Source of the DNA: Serripes groenlandicus
Taxonomy: Eukaryota > Mollusca > Bivalvia > Cardiida > Cardiidae
Direction: 5' to 3'
Assembly: GCA_031761405.1 (NCBI GenBank)
Contig: JASEVX010000011.1
Coordinates: 34,094,415-34,158,414, forward strand
DNA length: 64,000 bases
The translations under genes were made by a program, and so were the position numbers. The stretch's first letter is position 1; each line of letters opens with the position of its first letter. The notes under the pieces are model-generated. The model worked only from the letters and a program-made list of their open reading frames with translations. It was not told the origin of the DNA and did not search any database. Positions 1-11,682 of the stretch are shown piece by piece.

Positions 1-509
1 ATATTAATATATACTAACATATTTATTATATTGTATATATATACACGAGTACCTTATCGATGCAAATAGTGGGTTAGTGAAATCATCAAAGTCTGAATAA
101 CACAGAAAATAAAGAAAGCAACTTTACATACGTATACATTTAAATCTGATCAGTATCTTCACGTTCAATCGCATTTGTTATTGTCATTGTATTTATTATC
201 TGCACAATTAGTAAATATTCATAATTTATTTAATTTTGCTTCTCTTAAAATGATTACGATTTGCTAATTGTACATAATTGTTTGTTATTTACTATAGGCA
301 AATATTTATTGTATTGTTTCGAAAACAGCCCTGGTGCCTTGTGAAAGGAATATGATCCGGAAACTAGAGTATCACAAGACAGTAATGACTAGCCATTTCA
401 ATAGGGGTGAAACTAGATTAAATAAACACGTCAGTATGTTGTTGAAAAAAAAAAATGGCTGTTTCTGAATGAACAATACCCTTTTGTGTAATGACACTTT
501 AATAATATG
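1..509. other. AT-rich unannotated DNA
   Basis: No credible gene or recognised repeat. The sequence is AT-rich with short chance open frames only and a 10-12 base A run near 445. I see no splice-bounded coding segment and no hallmark of an RNA gene. Confidence 0.5.
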
Positions 510-663
510 TAAACCCTTTCCCATATTCAACAAATATGCAGTAGACGAATTTGGCAACGTCTCGGCAACACAAATGGAAAGTATTTATAAATGAAAAAGG
601 AAAGTGGCAAATGTCGTCCGGTGTATACTCGTCAGAATGCGTCTGCACGTGGGAAATGGTTAA
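510..663. mobile_element. MITE-B copy, internally shortened
   Basis: The left end reads TAAACCCTTTCCCATA and the right end GTGGGAAATGGTTAA. These match the terminal inverted repeats of the better preserved copies at 17890-18112 and 28026-28255. The internal GCAGTAGACGA and AATGTCGTC motifs are eroded forms of the family's GCAGCAGACGACTTT. The central hairpin of the family is missing, so this is a deleted non-autonomous DNA transposon. TTAA is present on the right side only. Confidence 0.6.
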
Positions 664-1115
664 CACACGCTGACTTCAACATTTTATAATATATCTAATT
701 TCGAAATGATAATACCATAAGTGGGGTTCTTGTATGTCATGCATTACAATATAAAAGGTAATTTCAAAAGCACATTATGTACACTAAAGGGACTTTGTAT
801 TGTATGTCGTTCAAAGCTATAGTTGACATTCAAAACAGTGAGGATAACGATCGGACTTCGTGTATAAGACACGGGCGAATGATCTGGATTGAAACTGTTT
901 GAATCGTTTATCTGTTAACTATTATCTTGGTTTTTGTAAATTCAACGTTCTTTTTAAAACGTCTAAACGAAATATGTAAGCATCTGAAATTTTGGAAATT
1001 TAATTTTGATGCAGACTTGATAACATTTTGACATACAGTGAAATTGTTCCTTTTGATCTATATAACCTGGTTAACAGTATAGTTTCAGAAGGCTCGTGTT
1101 TTGTGTCCAGACAGA
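664..1115. other. AT-rich unannotated DNA
   Basis: Nothing recognisable; no open frame with protein-like composition. Confidence 0.45.
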
Positions 1116-1243
1116 CCGCCGCGGTGGTGAAATGGTAGAGAGTCCGCCTCGGATGCTGGAGTTCGCGGGTTCGATCCCCGATCGAGTCATACCAAAGACT
1201 TTTAAAATGGTAAAAAGGATTGTTGAAAGCCGCGTATAACGAC
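1116..1243 (+). mobile_element. SINE-1, internally deleted copy
   Basis: This is a tRNA-derived SINE. The head has an A-box-like TGGTGAAATGGTAGAG and a perfect B box GGTTCGATCC, followed by the family motif GTCATACCAAAGACTTTTAAAATGGTA. It then jumps straight to the terminal GTTGAAAGCCGCGTATAAC, skipping the roughly 120-base body seen in the copy at 11117-11350. The head resembles a tRNA but lacks a closed cloverleaf, so it is not called as a functional tRNA. Confidence 0.75.
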
Positions 1244-1401
1244 AAATAATAAATTGTGTCCAGAGTCGTCTATATTAGGTAAATGGATCCGACCGTTTTT
1301 TATACGTGGAAATACTCACTAGAATCAACATTATTACGTAGTTTATTGGAAATACTATGTACGCACTTGATATTTGTATAGATGACAAACTCTCAAAGTG
1401 A

Positions 1402-1497
1402 ATAATCCATAAGTTCAATGTATTATGCATTATAATCCATAAGTTCAATGTATTATGCATTATAATCCATAAGTTCAATGTATTATGCATTATAATC
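1402..1497. repeat. 30-bp tandem repeat, about 3.2 copies
   Basis: The unit ATAATCCATAAGTTCAATGT plus ATTATGCATT is repeated three times without change, followed by a short partial copy. Because 30 is a multiple of three, a minus-strand frame of 74 codons stays open across it (IMHNTLNLWI repeated). That frame is explained by the repeat and is not a gene. Confidence 0.95.
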
Positions 1498-4194
1498 ATA
1501 TGTCAGTACGATGTCGATATTAAAATATTCTATCTGTCTTTAAAGAAGTATGGGGTGCACATGCTTTAATCGTTAAATATGCGAACTTATAACAGTTTCA
1601 TTACTGATCCTTGTTTTTCAAAGGTAACAGTTTACCATTTTCCACTTGCAGACGAATTCTGTTGCAGCTGAAGCAGACGACTTTTGTTTGAAATCATTGT
1701 TACACAATTACTTCAACTCTATTTAATAATTAATCTCGAACTTCTAAAGAGATTATTTTAACTGTGGCAGGTCAAGGTATAATACTACTATTTAAATGAT
1801 TTAGACTTCATGAAAAGAAATACAAAACTAATTTATATGCATACAAACGAAAAGGGAATGGAAGCAATCATTAGTCTAAACATTAAAACAGAATACGTGG
1901 GAACGTGTTCAGAACCATCCTGAAGCAATGGCTATTACACACATTAAAACAGAATACACTCGAAAGTGTTTAAAATGATCAAATAGATTTCCATCGCGAA
2001 ATTCTGACCATTAATACATCCGACGGGCTCTATATGTGAACCACGTTTTACACTAAACATCTCGGTGAAGCGTTAGTTTTTACCTTTTTTGTTATCTGTT
2101 CTGCTTTGAGTGTTATATCCAGACGGACGATATAGTATACTATATGGTATACTTTACATTTAAACGTGAAACTCGGCCTTAAGTAATTCAAACCCAGTTA
2201 AGAAATATATAAAACACAGAAAGACAAAGAGCACTAATTATAATAGGACCTAATCATAATAGTGTGTTCTCAAAATAGATTGGTATATCGGTGCTATAGG
2301 CAGATAACGTTACAATAACATATCCAATGTAACTTTTCTGAAATAGCGTGGTAGTCGCACTCTCGTATCTTACTCAGACTCTTGAAATTATCTGCACCTG
2401 TCTGTCTGTCTTAAGATTATTAAAAACAACTTTTTGACATTAAAATTATTCTTTTTTTTTTTTTTCCAAAACAGAATATTACGAAATTTGTTTGTTGTCT
2501 CGTCTCTACACAGTAGTCAACGTTTTCTAATAAATTAAATCGGCAATCAAACGTATGTTTTAACTGACTCGAAATGCACGTGCATTTCGTGCTTTTTGTT
2601 GCGTATGTGCATACTTACTTGGCTGAATCCTACTAAACTAAACGCAAATAAAAGTTGTGTGGACTAACATGCATTACACAAAAAACATAGGTAGTTTCAG
2701 ACTGAATGCGCATGACAATACAACAAAGACTGCGAGCCGTTTGAGTGGTACAAAGTGGAATTTCAAATATACATGTATGTTATTCATTGATGGAAACTCT
2801 CAAATACTACCCTGTTTTAAATACCTGTCCATCAATAATCTGCACCGTCTAATATGAGGTATGTTTTATCTGGTGGTCCATTTCAGGTCGCTCGATTCAT
2901 TACAAAGCCCGTGGCTAAGTTTTAGCGTAAATGGGACGTTGCCGATGGGCCCAGACGCATTCGTAGACATGTGACGTCTGGATAGAGCTACGGAAAAACT
3001 GCAGTTGGGCAGTCAGCGGTCACTCACAATATTGATGTGATCGTTATGTGACATTTGATTTTCAAAGAACAGCAGTTTAAAGGTCACCGGTTAGTGAATT
3101 CATGTTCATGTCCGATTGTTATTGTTGTTACGTTTTCGTAGAATAAATTGTGATGCTGGGTTTGTGTCCAATTTTCGTAAAGATATTTTTAAAAAATGAC
3201 TAAGTAAGCTAGAAAATAAAACATAATTAAGTTATAAATGTTGTTGATGCTAAATCAAAGAATTTTTTCTTTATTACTTCATGGGCATAGCTAATGACTT
3301 TTTACACTGATAGGCGGTCCAATACCCTATTCACAAGACTATTCATGCCCTACCTTACCTTTACTTTCAATAACACATGGTTACTCGTAGGCATATCATG
3401 AGTAACAAGAGAAAGTTGATGCAAGGCATCAATGTCGCCGGAAAAGACTGCATTGATTTATTTATGTATTCTTGACTTTCCTTAGTCTATTCAAACATTA
3501 GGAACGTTGAAATGAAAACATTTACTTATACATTTTATATTCATACCTACATTAGGGTATCTATAAAAAATTTACGAAATGTGTACACATTTATCTTGGC
3601 TTAAATTTAATTTTGCTGTTGTTACTTATTTAAATAATGGTATTCATTCATATAATTTCAATGTTTGTCAATCTTATTCGAATCACAAGGTAAATATCCT
3701 GGTATTGCTTTAAAGGGAGGTAATTTGAAGAAAACAAAAGTCTTCAAAAGGAGAAATATATCAGCATTACCGTCTACAGTTTAAATTGTTCTATTGTTTG
3801 TGGATTTAAAAATGTTCTTTTTTTCTTATTTCTACATGTACAACGAAATATTGCGGCTTCTCTTTGACGCTTTGCGTCAAACATTCGTCTTGTACTTGTC
3901 TAAAATAAAATAATATCACTCGATTTTTCATATCGAAATGCGCATGCGCGAAAATCGATGTTAAAGGTCACGAACCTACACAACAGAATAGGGTCTATAT
4001 TTAGCTTAGAAACAGTTCCTACTTTAGATATTCATGGATTAACATTATTAAATGAATTCTACACAAATCAAGACATCTCTTTGAACATGAAAACAACATT
4101 TAGTAAGTTAAAATTGCTATTAAAAGGAGAATCCGAAATTGACCTCAATGATGACACATAAGAGTCTGCATTAGGGGGTGTTGGTTCACGTCTT
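1498..4194. other. AT-rich DNA without recognised genes
   Basis: No coding gene is supported. A fragment near 1640-1700 carries GAAGCAGACGACTTTTGTTTG, the internal motif of MITE-B, and may be an eroded piece of that family. A T run lies at about 2451-2466. A 67-codon frame at 3958-4161 (+) has an ordinary protein-like composition, but I do not recognise it, and it lies directly beside a dispersed repeat. Confidence 0.45.
2570..2589. repeat. 20-bp perfect palindrome with CACGTG centre
   Basis: CGAAATGCACGTGCATTTCG equals its own reverse complement over all 20 bases. The centre CACGTG is the E-box sequence bound by bHLH factors in animals. Regulatory function is only a possibility, because no gene is visible nearby. 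Confidence 0.5.
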
Positions 4195-4450
4195 GAAGGG
4201 ACCACTTTTGTCTTCGTAAATAAGACAAAAAACTTAAATGCGAGTGAAATAAAAAAAAATGCAAACATTAAAAAATCGGAATATTTATTTCATTTTAGAT
4301 GTGTCATTTATTAGTGTTCGTAAACAACCACAATTGTAATATGTTCAAATCATCTATATTTGTTTCTTTCTAATAATAAGCCGCCCTCCCATGTGATTTC
4401 CGAAAAGCTATTAAAAATAGAAGTCGCGGGCTTCTGCCCGGCGACTAATA
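4195..4450 (-). repeat. Dispersed repeat, inverted partner of 59215-59475
   Basis: Read on the minus strand, this block matches 59215-59475 nearly base for base over long stretches. Shared segments include AAATGACACATCTAAAATG, TCGGAATATTTATTTCATTT (this strand) and TTGTAATATGTTC. The end at 4423-4445 forms a GC-rich hairpin (GTCGCGGGC loop GCCCGGCGAC) that is very unlike its AT-rich surroundings. It is probably an end of a DNA transposon of unknown type. Confidence 0.7.
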
Positions 4451-4824
4451 AGCATCTTGTGCAATTTGGCTGGACTGTCTCAGGTATAGTTAAATATCCA
4501 CTTCGAAAATGAGGCTGAGGTTTAAATTAAAAACGTGTATAGCAGTTAAGGCCATTGAGTACATTAACAACATCCATAGGTTTTATTCGATTGACATCTC
4601 ATTATTGTGATTTTGACTTTTAAAAATAAATACGAATGATGCGATTTTAAATGTGTTTATCTTTTGTCCCTCAATACCAGTGCTGCCTCATTGTGTAATC
4701 AGTTATTAAAGACACTCAATGTGGGTTAATGTTGTACCAATATAACAATAGTGTTAACTCGTTTCTGCATGCAGGTGCATTTTCATGCGTCTGTAGCCGA
4801 CGACATTCGAGATTAGTGTGGTGA

Positions 4825-4962
4825 CAATTCAATTTCTCATTTAACAACAATGTTTACAACAAGATTAAATAATTGCATGTTTATATATAGAAATGTACCA
4901 TATGTTTACATATATATCTCCAGTCGTCTGCTGCAGGCGTTTTGTATATGGGAAATGGTTAA
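4825..4962. mobile_element. MITE-B half copy
   Basis: It begins in the family's right half (CAATTTCTCATTTAACAACAATG) and runs through CAGTCGTCTGCTGCAGGCG to the right end GGGAAATGGTTAA at 4962. The left half is missing. Confidence 0.55.
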
Positions 4963-5073
4963 TAGAAGAGATACTTCTTTTTGAAAAATATTGCATAAGT
5001 ACCATACCACTTTTTCCATGATATGGTTGAACACAAACTGGTTGGACAATACCGCGAGTACTGATTAAGCAGG

Positions 5074-5205
5074 AAGACAATAGTGCAGTGGTAAAGCGTT
5101 CGCCTCACGTACCAGAGGTCCCGGTTCGAATCCAGTAATGAGCGGGTTCTGCCTAAGGGATTTTTCCACACCAACGGCGCGAGTACTCATTAAGTCTCCA
5201 GGAAA
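5074..5205 (+). mobile_element. SINE-3 with tRNA-Val-like head
   Basis: AGTGCAGTGGTAAAGCGTTC is followed by GCCTCACGTACCAGAGGTCC and a B box GGTTCGAATCC. The order and the CAC in the anticodon position resemble animal tRNA-Val. The acceptor stem does not close, and the sequence continues into a SINE-like body (AATGAGCGGGTTCTGCC ... CCACACCAACGGCGCG). A second partial copy lies at 31680-31785. It is called a SINE rather than a working tRNA. Confidence 0.65.
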
Positions 5206-5249
5206 CAGACAGACATGTTCAAACTCGGACGACTGTATTTTCATGTTAT

Positions 5250-5390
5250 AGGATTTTTGGAATATTTTTATAATTCACAGCCAAACAATGCAGATTTCAG
5301 GTGAGACAGCTCGTTACGAGCTGACTCACCTGAATCTGTATTGTTTGCAAAAAGCTAAATATTGCCTTTGGCGCTGAAATAGTTAAACCA
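5250..5390. mobile_element. MITE-C core with long hairpin
   Basis: The hairpin at 5282-5347 has a stem of about 32 bp with one bulge and two mismatches. It runs from CAAACAATGCAG inward to AGCTCGTTACGAGCT at the centre. The flanks AGGATTTTTGGAATATTTTT and AAAAGCTAAATATTGC recur around the copy at 33838-33972. Terminal repeats are not preserved here; the copy at 57316-57528 shows TTAA ends. Confidence 0.65.
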
Positions 5391-6271
5391 AGAAGGAAAC
5401 AGATATTGTGAGTGATTCTTAAACCTTGGAAGAATTATGTCGCAATCTATGATAAATATAAACCAAACTGAAGGTCAAGTGATTAGCCAGGCAACTGTGA
5501 AGTTTGCACGAACAGAAATGTCGTAAATTTATTAATGACATAGAACTTTGCGATCCATAATATCTTAGCCTCACAGGAATTGTCCTAATCAGGAGATGTT
5601 AATGCAGACACGTGCCTCATTTTCAGCTATATAAAACGTGTTGCTTCCGGAGATGTGTGACCTTTTCAGGAAAAGGAAACTATAATTATCCCATAGTCGG
5701 GGATATGAAACACACACGACACTACCGTCGTTTAAATGTCAGACAAGAACAGTATGACATTCATCAACATTATGTACAGCGCATCCCAAGTCACATTGAT
5801 GCAGTCATTTATCATTTTCTCTAGGTTTCTCTTTCTTTTATTGGGATAGTATGAACATTTTGAATAGCCGCGAATGTTGACAACTGAAGCATATTGCTAA
5901 CGAACATATGTCGTAATAGGAATATAGTGTACAGCAATGCTTATTCGTTATCGAACGTAAAGGGTTCCTAATTCCGTGACGAATAGCTGTTAACACATAG
6001 TTTACATTGTCAACATATATATAATTACATGTACATATATTTTTAGCAAACTATCATATTCAACATTACTAAGTTTGTGGTCATATATGTATATAAATGA
6101 CCGAGAAGAGATAACCCTACTATTAACATTCGGTTTATCGTCTCTGTAATCCGTGTAATCACTTTTAATATCGTGATTTGCTTACATGGCAATAGTTACA
6201 ACTGTAGACCCATATCCTCTTCCTCCAACTTGAATGCTCGCCAACTGCTGTCTTCTTCTACATGACGAGGG
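5391..6271. other. AT-rich unannotated DNA
   Basis: No gene or repeat recognised. A 70-codon frame at 5612-5824 has no family signature. Confidence 0.45.
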
Positions 6272-6387
6272 TAAATACAATAACAATGATCAACAACCTC
6301 TTCCAAAGACTATGGACGTAACGGAATGTTAAATACAATAACAATGATCAACAACCTCTTCCAAAGACTATGAACGTAACGGAATGT
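6272..6387. repeat. 58-bp tandem duplication
   Basis: Two adjacent 58-base copies (6272-6329 and 6330-6387) begin TAAATACAATAACAATGATC and differ at one position (GGACG versus GAACG). This is a recent local duplication. Confidence 0.95.
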
Positions 6388-6454
6388 CTTATTTTCTTAC
6401 CACTTAGCTCTAGATTAGGTTAGTATTTCAAATTTCAAAACATTTAATTGATAA

Positions 6455-6525
6455 TCAAACCCTATGTTGTATGTACTCAAAATAATCATCTGAGTGACAC
6501 GATTCTTACAACATAGGGATTGGTT
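6455..6525. mobile_element. MITE-G copy
   Basis: The ends are inverted: AATCAAACCCTATGTTGT on the left and ACAACATAGGGATTGG on the right, separated by about 40 bases. The same ends occur at 38891-38990, and single ends occur at about 26393-26420 and 63241-63285. This is a very short palindromic element. Confidence 0.6.
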
Positions 6526-6555
6526 GAAATCATAAGAGAACTATAGGTGGGTTTA

Positions 6556-8766
6556 CTCCTTCTTATCTAGTGCTCTCCTTACTGGCCTTTATGTCTGGTT
6601 GACATGTAGGATAGCAACAGTTATATCCTACTTATCTAGTGCTCTCCTTACTGGCCTTTATGTCTGGTTGACATGTAGGATAGCAACAGTTATATCCTAC
6701 TTATCTAGTGCTCTCCTTACTGGCCAGTATGTCTGGTTGACATGTAGGATAGCAACAGTTAAATCCTACTTATCTAGTGCTCTCTTTACTGGCCAGTATG
6801 TCTGGTTGACATGTAGGATAGCAACAGTTATATCCTACTTATCTAGTGCTCTCCTTACTGGCCAGTATGTCTGGTTGACATGTAGGATAGCAACAGTTAA
6901 ATCCTACTTATCTAGTGCTCTCTTTACTGGCCAGTATGTCTGGTTGACATGTAGGATAGCAACAGTTATATCCTACTTATCTAGTGCTCTCCTTACTGGC
7001 CAGTATGTCTGGTTGACATGTAGGATAGCAACAGTTAAATCCTACTTAGCTAGTGCTCTCCTTACTGGCCAGTATGTCTGGTTGACATGTAGGATAGCAA
7101 GAGTTAAATCCTTCTTATCTAGTGCTCTCCTTACTGGCCAGTATGTCTGGTTGATATGTAGGATAGCAACAGTTAAATCCTACTTATCTAGTCCTCTCCT
7201 TACTGGCCAGTATGTCTGGTTGACATGTAGGATAGCAACAGTTAAATCCTACTTATCTAGTCCTCTCCTTACTGGCCATTACGTCTGGTTGACATGTAGG
7301 ATAGCAACAGTTAAATCCTACTTATCTAGTCCTCTCTTTACTGGCCATTATGTCTGGTTGACATGTAGTATAGCAACAGTTAAATCCTACTTATCTAGTG
7401 CTCTCCTTACTGGCCAGTATGTCTGGTTGACATGTAGGATAGCAACAGTTAAATCCTACTTATCTAGTCCTCTCTTTACTGGCCAGTATGTCTGGTTGAC
7501 ATGTAGTATAGCAACAGTTAAATCCTACTTATATAGTGCTCTCCTTACTGGCCAGTATGTCTGGTTGACATGTAGGATAGCAACAGTTATATCCTACTTA
7601 TCTAGTGCTCTCCTTACTGGCCAGTATGTCTGGTTGACATGTAGGATAGCAACAGTTAAATCCTACTTATCTAGTGCTCTCTTTACTGGCCAGTATGTCT
7701 GGTTGACATGTAGGATAGCAACAGTTATATCCTACTTATCTAGTGCTCTCCTTACTGGCCAGTATGTCTGGTTGACATGTAGGATAGCAACAGTTAAATC
7801 CTACTTATCTAGTGCTCTCTTTACTGGCCAGTATGTCTGGTTGACATGTAGGATAGCAACAGTTATATCCTACTTATCTAGTGCTCTCCTTACTGGCCAG
7901 TATGTCTGGTTGACATGTAGGATAGCAACAGTTATATCCTACTTATCTAGTGCTCTCCTTACTGGCCAGTATGTCTGGTTGACATGTAGGATAGCAACAG
8001 TTAAATCCTACTTATCTAGTGCTCTCTTTACTGGCCAGTATGTCTGGTTGACATGTAGGATAGCAACAGTTATATCCTACTTATCTAGTGCTCTCCTTAC
8101 TGGCCAGTATGTCTGGTTGACATGTAGGATAGCAACAGTTAAATCCTACTTATCTAGTGCTCTCTTTACTGGCCAGTATGTCTGGTTGACATGTAGGATA
8201 GCAACAGTTATATCCTACTTATCTAGTGCTCTCCTTACTGGCCAGTATGTCTGGTTGACATGTAGGATAGCAACAGTTAAATCCTACTTATTTAGTGCTC
8301 TCCTTACTGGCCAGTATGTCTGGTTGACATGTAGGATAGCAACAGTTATATCCTACTTATCTAGTCCTCTCCTTACTGGCCAGTATGTCTGGTTGACATG
8401 TAGGATAGCAACAGTTATATCCTACTTATCTAGTCCTCTCCTTACTGGCCAGTATGTCTGGTTGACATGTAGGATAGCAACAGTTATATCCTACTTATCT
8501 AGTCCTCTCCTTACTGGCCAGTATGTCTGGTTGACATGTAGGATAGCAACAGTTATATCCTACTTATCTAGTGCTCTCCTTACTGGCCAGTATGTCTGGT
8601 TGACATGTAGGATAGCAACAGTTAAATCCTACTTATTTAGTGCTCTCCTTACTGGCCATTATGTCTGGTTGACATGTAGGATAGCAACAGTTAAATCCTA
8701 CTTATCTGGTGCTCTCCTTACTGGCCATTATGTCCGGTTGACATGTAGGATAGCAACAGTTAAATA
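6556..8766. repeat. 69-bp minisatellite, about 32 copies
   Basis: The unit is GGTTGACATGTAGGATAGCA, then ACAGTTA(A/T)ATCCTACTTATC, then TAGTGCTCTC(C/T)TTACTGGCC and AGTATGTCT. Two main monomer types differ at TTAAATCC/TTATATCC and CTCTTT/CTCCTT, and they alternate in long runs. Each unit holds the inverted repeat TAGGATA ... TATCCTA (10-base loop); the other monomer keeps six of the seven pairs. Because 69 is a multiple of three, one plus-strand frame stays open for about 722 codons. It has no in-frame ATG and every monomer is a near-copy, so it is treated as a satellite and not a gene. Confidence 0.95.
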
Positions 8767-10272
8767 GTTAAGAGCCATCCTCCGAACTGTTAACCAAGCC
8801 TGGTTGATGCTGTTCAACACCACGCATACAGTGCAGCGGTGTTTGGGTCGTCTTCTTTTCCTTTACACATATTGGTGGCCTTTTTATTTTAGACATATCA
8901 ACGATAACTATAATTGATCGGTGTTGGCTCTATATAGAGATTTCTACAATGGGTTTAAGGCGTATGTGAACAGAATTAGTGGAATCTTCTTGTTTGTTTG
9001 TTTGTTATTTATGTATTGTTTTATTGTTTTAATTTGTATAAGTAATATAGAAAATCACTGCATACGGTATAGTTATATGGCTGAAAATGCAACATCTGTC
9101 TGGCATTAGAGAGTCTGGTTTCATTTAGAAAATGAGCTTTAATGGAATTCATTTAATACATATCTTATTCGAAATTAAAGACAACTGATTGCCCATAATT
9201 CCCCAAGTTAATACAATTACATATTCGAGTAAGATTCTGTTTGAGAAAGTATGTTAATAGAAACCAATATCAATTGTTAAAATGGTCAGTTATAAAAAAA
9301 TGATTCTGGAAATGAAATTGAATTAAATTCACATGGTGATTTGAACAGCAAATTATACATGTATAATATATTCAGCAAACCTTGTATGCCAAGATAATGT
9401 GATACGTTTTTGAGAACAAACACGTTGCATTCAAGAATTCGGAATTTGAAACACGAAACAAACGCCTTCAATATCAAATGCTGCACTTTTTATACTTTTC
9501 TGGGACCAAGAAATACCAACGTATGTGTGACGTCATATTGTCATTGGGATTTGCCCCGTTAGTTTCTATATAATGTCACATACACGGAACTGTTTCTACT
9601 TTTGTGAAATATTCGTATGAAAATGACGGGTTATGTGTATACTTATATATTTACATCACAACAAACGTTCATGTAAATGTAGCAAATCGTTTTTGTTTTA
9701 ATCTTTATCATCCCTCGTATATTTTATAACGTTGTCATCAGTAAAAAACAAATTTGCAGAGTAAATTTACCAATGAACCAACCAAATGGAGCGCCCAAAT
9801 TCGGAAATGATGAAAAAACAGAACTATTTACATCGCCGATTTGAAGACGTCACCAATCAATGATTGATGTGTTGACCGTATTTCCGGACAGTTCACCTAA
9901 CAATTCCTTTCGTGACTCACTGACACCAGTTATCAAGATATTCTTCCCCTACGTGTTGCTATATTCCGGTTACCGCACGATGCAATTCAAATTTAAGGAT
10001 CTGGAATTCGGTCCTTATTTTTCATTTATTATGCTTAAGTAAGTCCGTTGAATGTGTAAAGATCAACATTCTAGGACGAAAAGTCAATGAATGCTGTACA
10101 CTATCAAACATAGCCGGGGTAACAACCCATACCGTTAATAAATTTGGTATCGTGATTGTATTCTTCTAAAATCAATTTAGTATGTCGCCTCTTATTGCCT
10201 TGTATTTCTAAATGTCAAGTACCTGCATTAACACTATAATAGAAGGCTTAATAGGCGAACCGGCGTTTGTTA
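8767..10272. other. AT-rich unannotated DNA
   Basis: No recognised gene or element. A few short frames occur (for example 8921-9109 and 9860-10042), but none carries a recognisable motif. Confidence 0.45.
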
Positions 10273-10532
10273 TATGAGCCATTCCACGAGAAAACCAACA
10301 TTATGGTCTCTGCGAAATGTATCAAGCCAGATCAGCCTGCGCAGTCCTCGCAGGCTAATCCGAGCCGACACATTCCGTTTTAGGAGGATAGAGTAATGAT
10401 TCCTGAAACAGAAAATCTACAGGAGACGAATAGTGTCTATCCAGGTAAGCCTGCGTAGCATGCTTAGGCTGATCGTGGTCGATACTTTACGCAGAGTCCA
10501 CAATGTTGGTTTTCTCACGGGGATGGCTCAAT
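10273..10532. mobile_element. MITE-E, near full length
   Basis: Terminal inverted repeats are ATGAGCCATTCCACGAGAAAA on the left and TTTTCTCACGGGGATGGCTCAAT on the right. Inside are two GC-rich blocks, CAGCCTGCGCAGTCCTCGCAG and its partner CTGCGTAGCATGCTTAGGCTG, plus the conserved spacer GTAATGATTCCTGAAACAG. The whole element can fold back on itself. It has no coding capacity. Confidence 0.8.
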
Positions 10533-11116
10533 TATAAGTATAGTATACAACAAGACAGACGGTAATCAATCATGCTATAAAGTGATGCTGTCGAAAGCGA
10601 ACTTATAATATGTACGCAATTGTGTTCTGTGCAAATTATAAATTGATGTGTCCTGTGATTTATAATTTCACGCTTTTATTTTTCATAGCTTAAAAGTTGA
10701 ATATCAATGCTTATTCTAGTCATTTTAACCTTGTTGAACATGTAATATATGATGAGTTTGGAAGTAACATTTTAATGCAAAGCTGGAAATAAAAAATGGA
10801 GGGAAAAGGAGAAGTTTCCAATTCATTCGTTTCTCACAATGTTATCAAATGTAAATTGTAATTGTGTCAAACTCCATCTTTTCGAGGGAAATTGTTATCA
10901 AGGTATATAGATCAGATGCTTTCAATCTGATTAAATGCTCTTAATTAAGCACCCTGCGTTGTACGCCCTTCAATTTACTGACGTGAAGGTGATGCTGTTA
11001 CATTTAGTGCATTGAGGATAATAGGAAAATTGTCCCAAGATAATTCTTAATGGAAAATATAACCTTTTAAATTAACAACATCTATTCCAAATTATCGCTT
11101 TTGAAGATAATTCGAC
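10533..11116. other. AT-rich unannotated DNA
   Basis: Nothing recognised. Confidence 0.45.
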
Positions 11117-11350
11117 ACTAACCTCGGTGCAGTGGTGGAGCGTCCGCCTCGGTGTGGAAGGTAGCGGGTTCGATCCATAACCGGGTCGTACACACACTTT
11201 AATAATGGTAGTATTGGCTTTCCCTTCTCGACGCCCATGGTTTTGGGTTTAGCATTTCGTGTGAATCGCTGGTGTCAGGATAAATGGACTAGTAGTACTG
11301 GCAACACACAGAAAACGCCTTGATATAACTGAAAAATGGCTGAAATCGTT
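11117..11350 (+). mobile_element. SINE-1, near full length
   Basis: The tRNA-like head is TGCAGTGGTGGAGCGTCCGC with B box GGTTCGATCC. The body is CGCTGGTGTCAGGATAAATG, then TAGTAGTACTGG, then the tail AAAACGCCTTGATATAACTG. This order (head, GGTCGTAC, AATGGTAGTA, body, tail) defines the family and is used to orient the other copies. Confidence 0.8.
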
Positions 11351-11415
11351 TTGCAGCAGTGTAGTGAGTCACATAAACAAAGAACATCGTTCATATTAAT
11401 ATACATTGTTTGCAT

Positions 11416-11682
11416 ATGAGCCGTTCCACGATAAGACCAACATCATTGACTCTGCGCGTAAAGTATCGAACCGGATCAGCCTAAGCATGCCGCGCAGGCT
11501 AACTCGGACAGACACTTTTCGCCTTCTGTGGATTATTTGTTTCAGGAATCATTACTCTATACTTCCATCGCCCTGAGATGGAATTTGTCGGTCCGGATTA
11601 GCCTGCGTGGACTGCGCAGGCTGATCTGGGTCGATACATTAAGCAGAATCAATACTGTTGTTTTCTCGTGGAACGGTTCATA
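11416..11682. mobile_element. MITE-E, opposite orientation of the 10.3 kb copy
   Basis: The ends are ATGAGCCGTTCCACGATAAG and TTCTCGTGGAACGGTTCATA. The internal spacer reads GTTTCAGGAATCATTACTC, the reverse complement of the spacer at 10.4 kb, so this copy is inverted relative to that one. Both GC-rich arms (CAGCCTAAGCATGCCGCGCAGG and AGCCTGCGTGGACTGCGCAGG) are kept. Confidence 0.8.

Noticed and set aside
1130..1190. tRNA gene from the A and B boxes
   Set aside because: The acceptor and D stems do not close, and the sequence continues into a SINE body. The same applies to the heads at 5074, 22060, 43975 and 61381.
3958..4161. 67-codon frame that looks protein-like
   Set aside because: No recognised motif, no supporting splice context, and it sits beside a dispersed repeat; not called as a gene.
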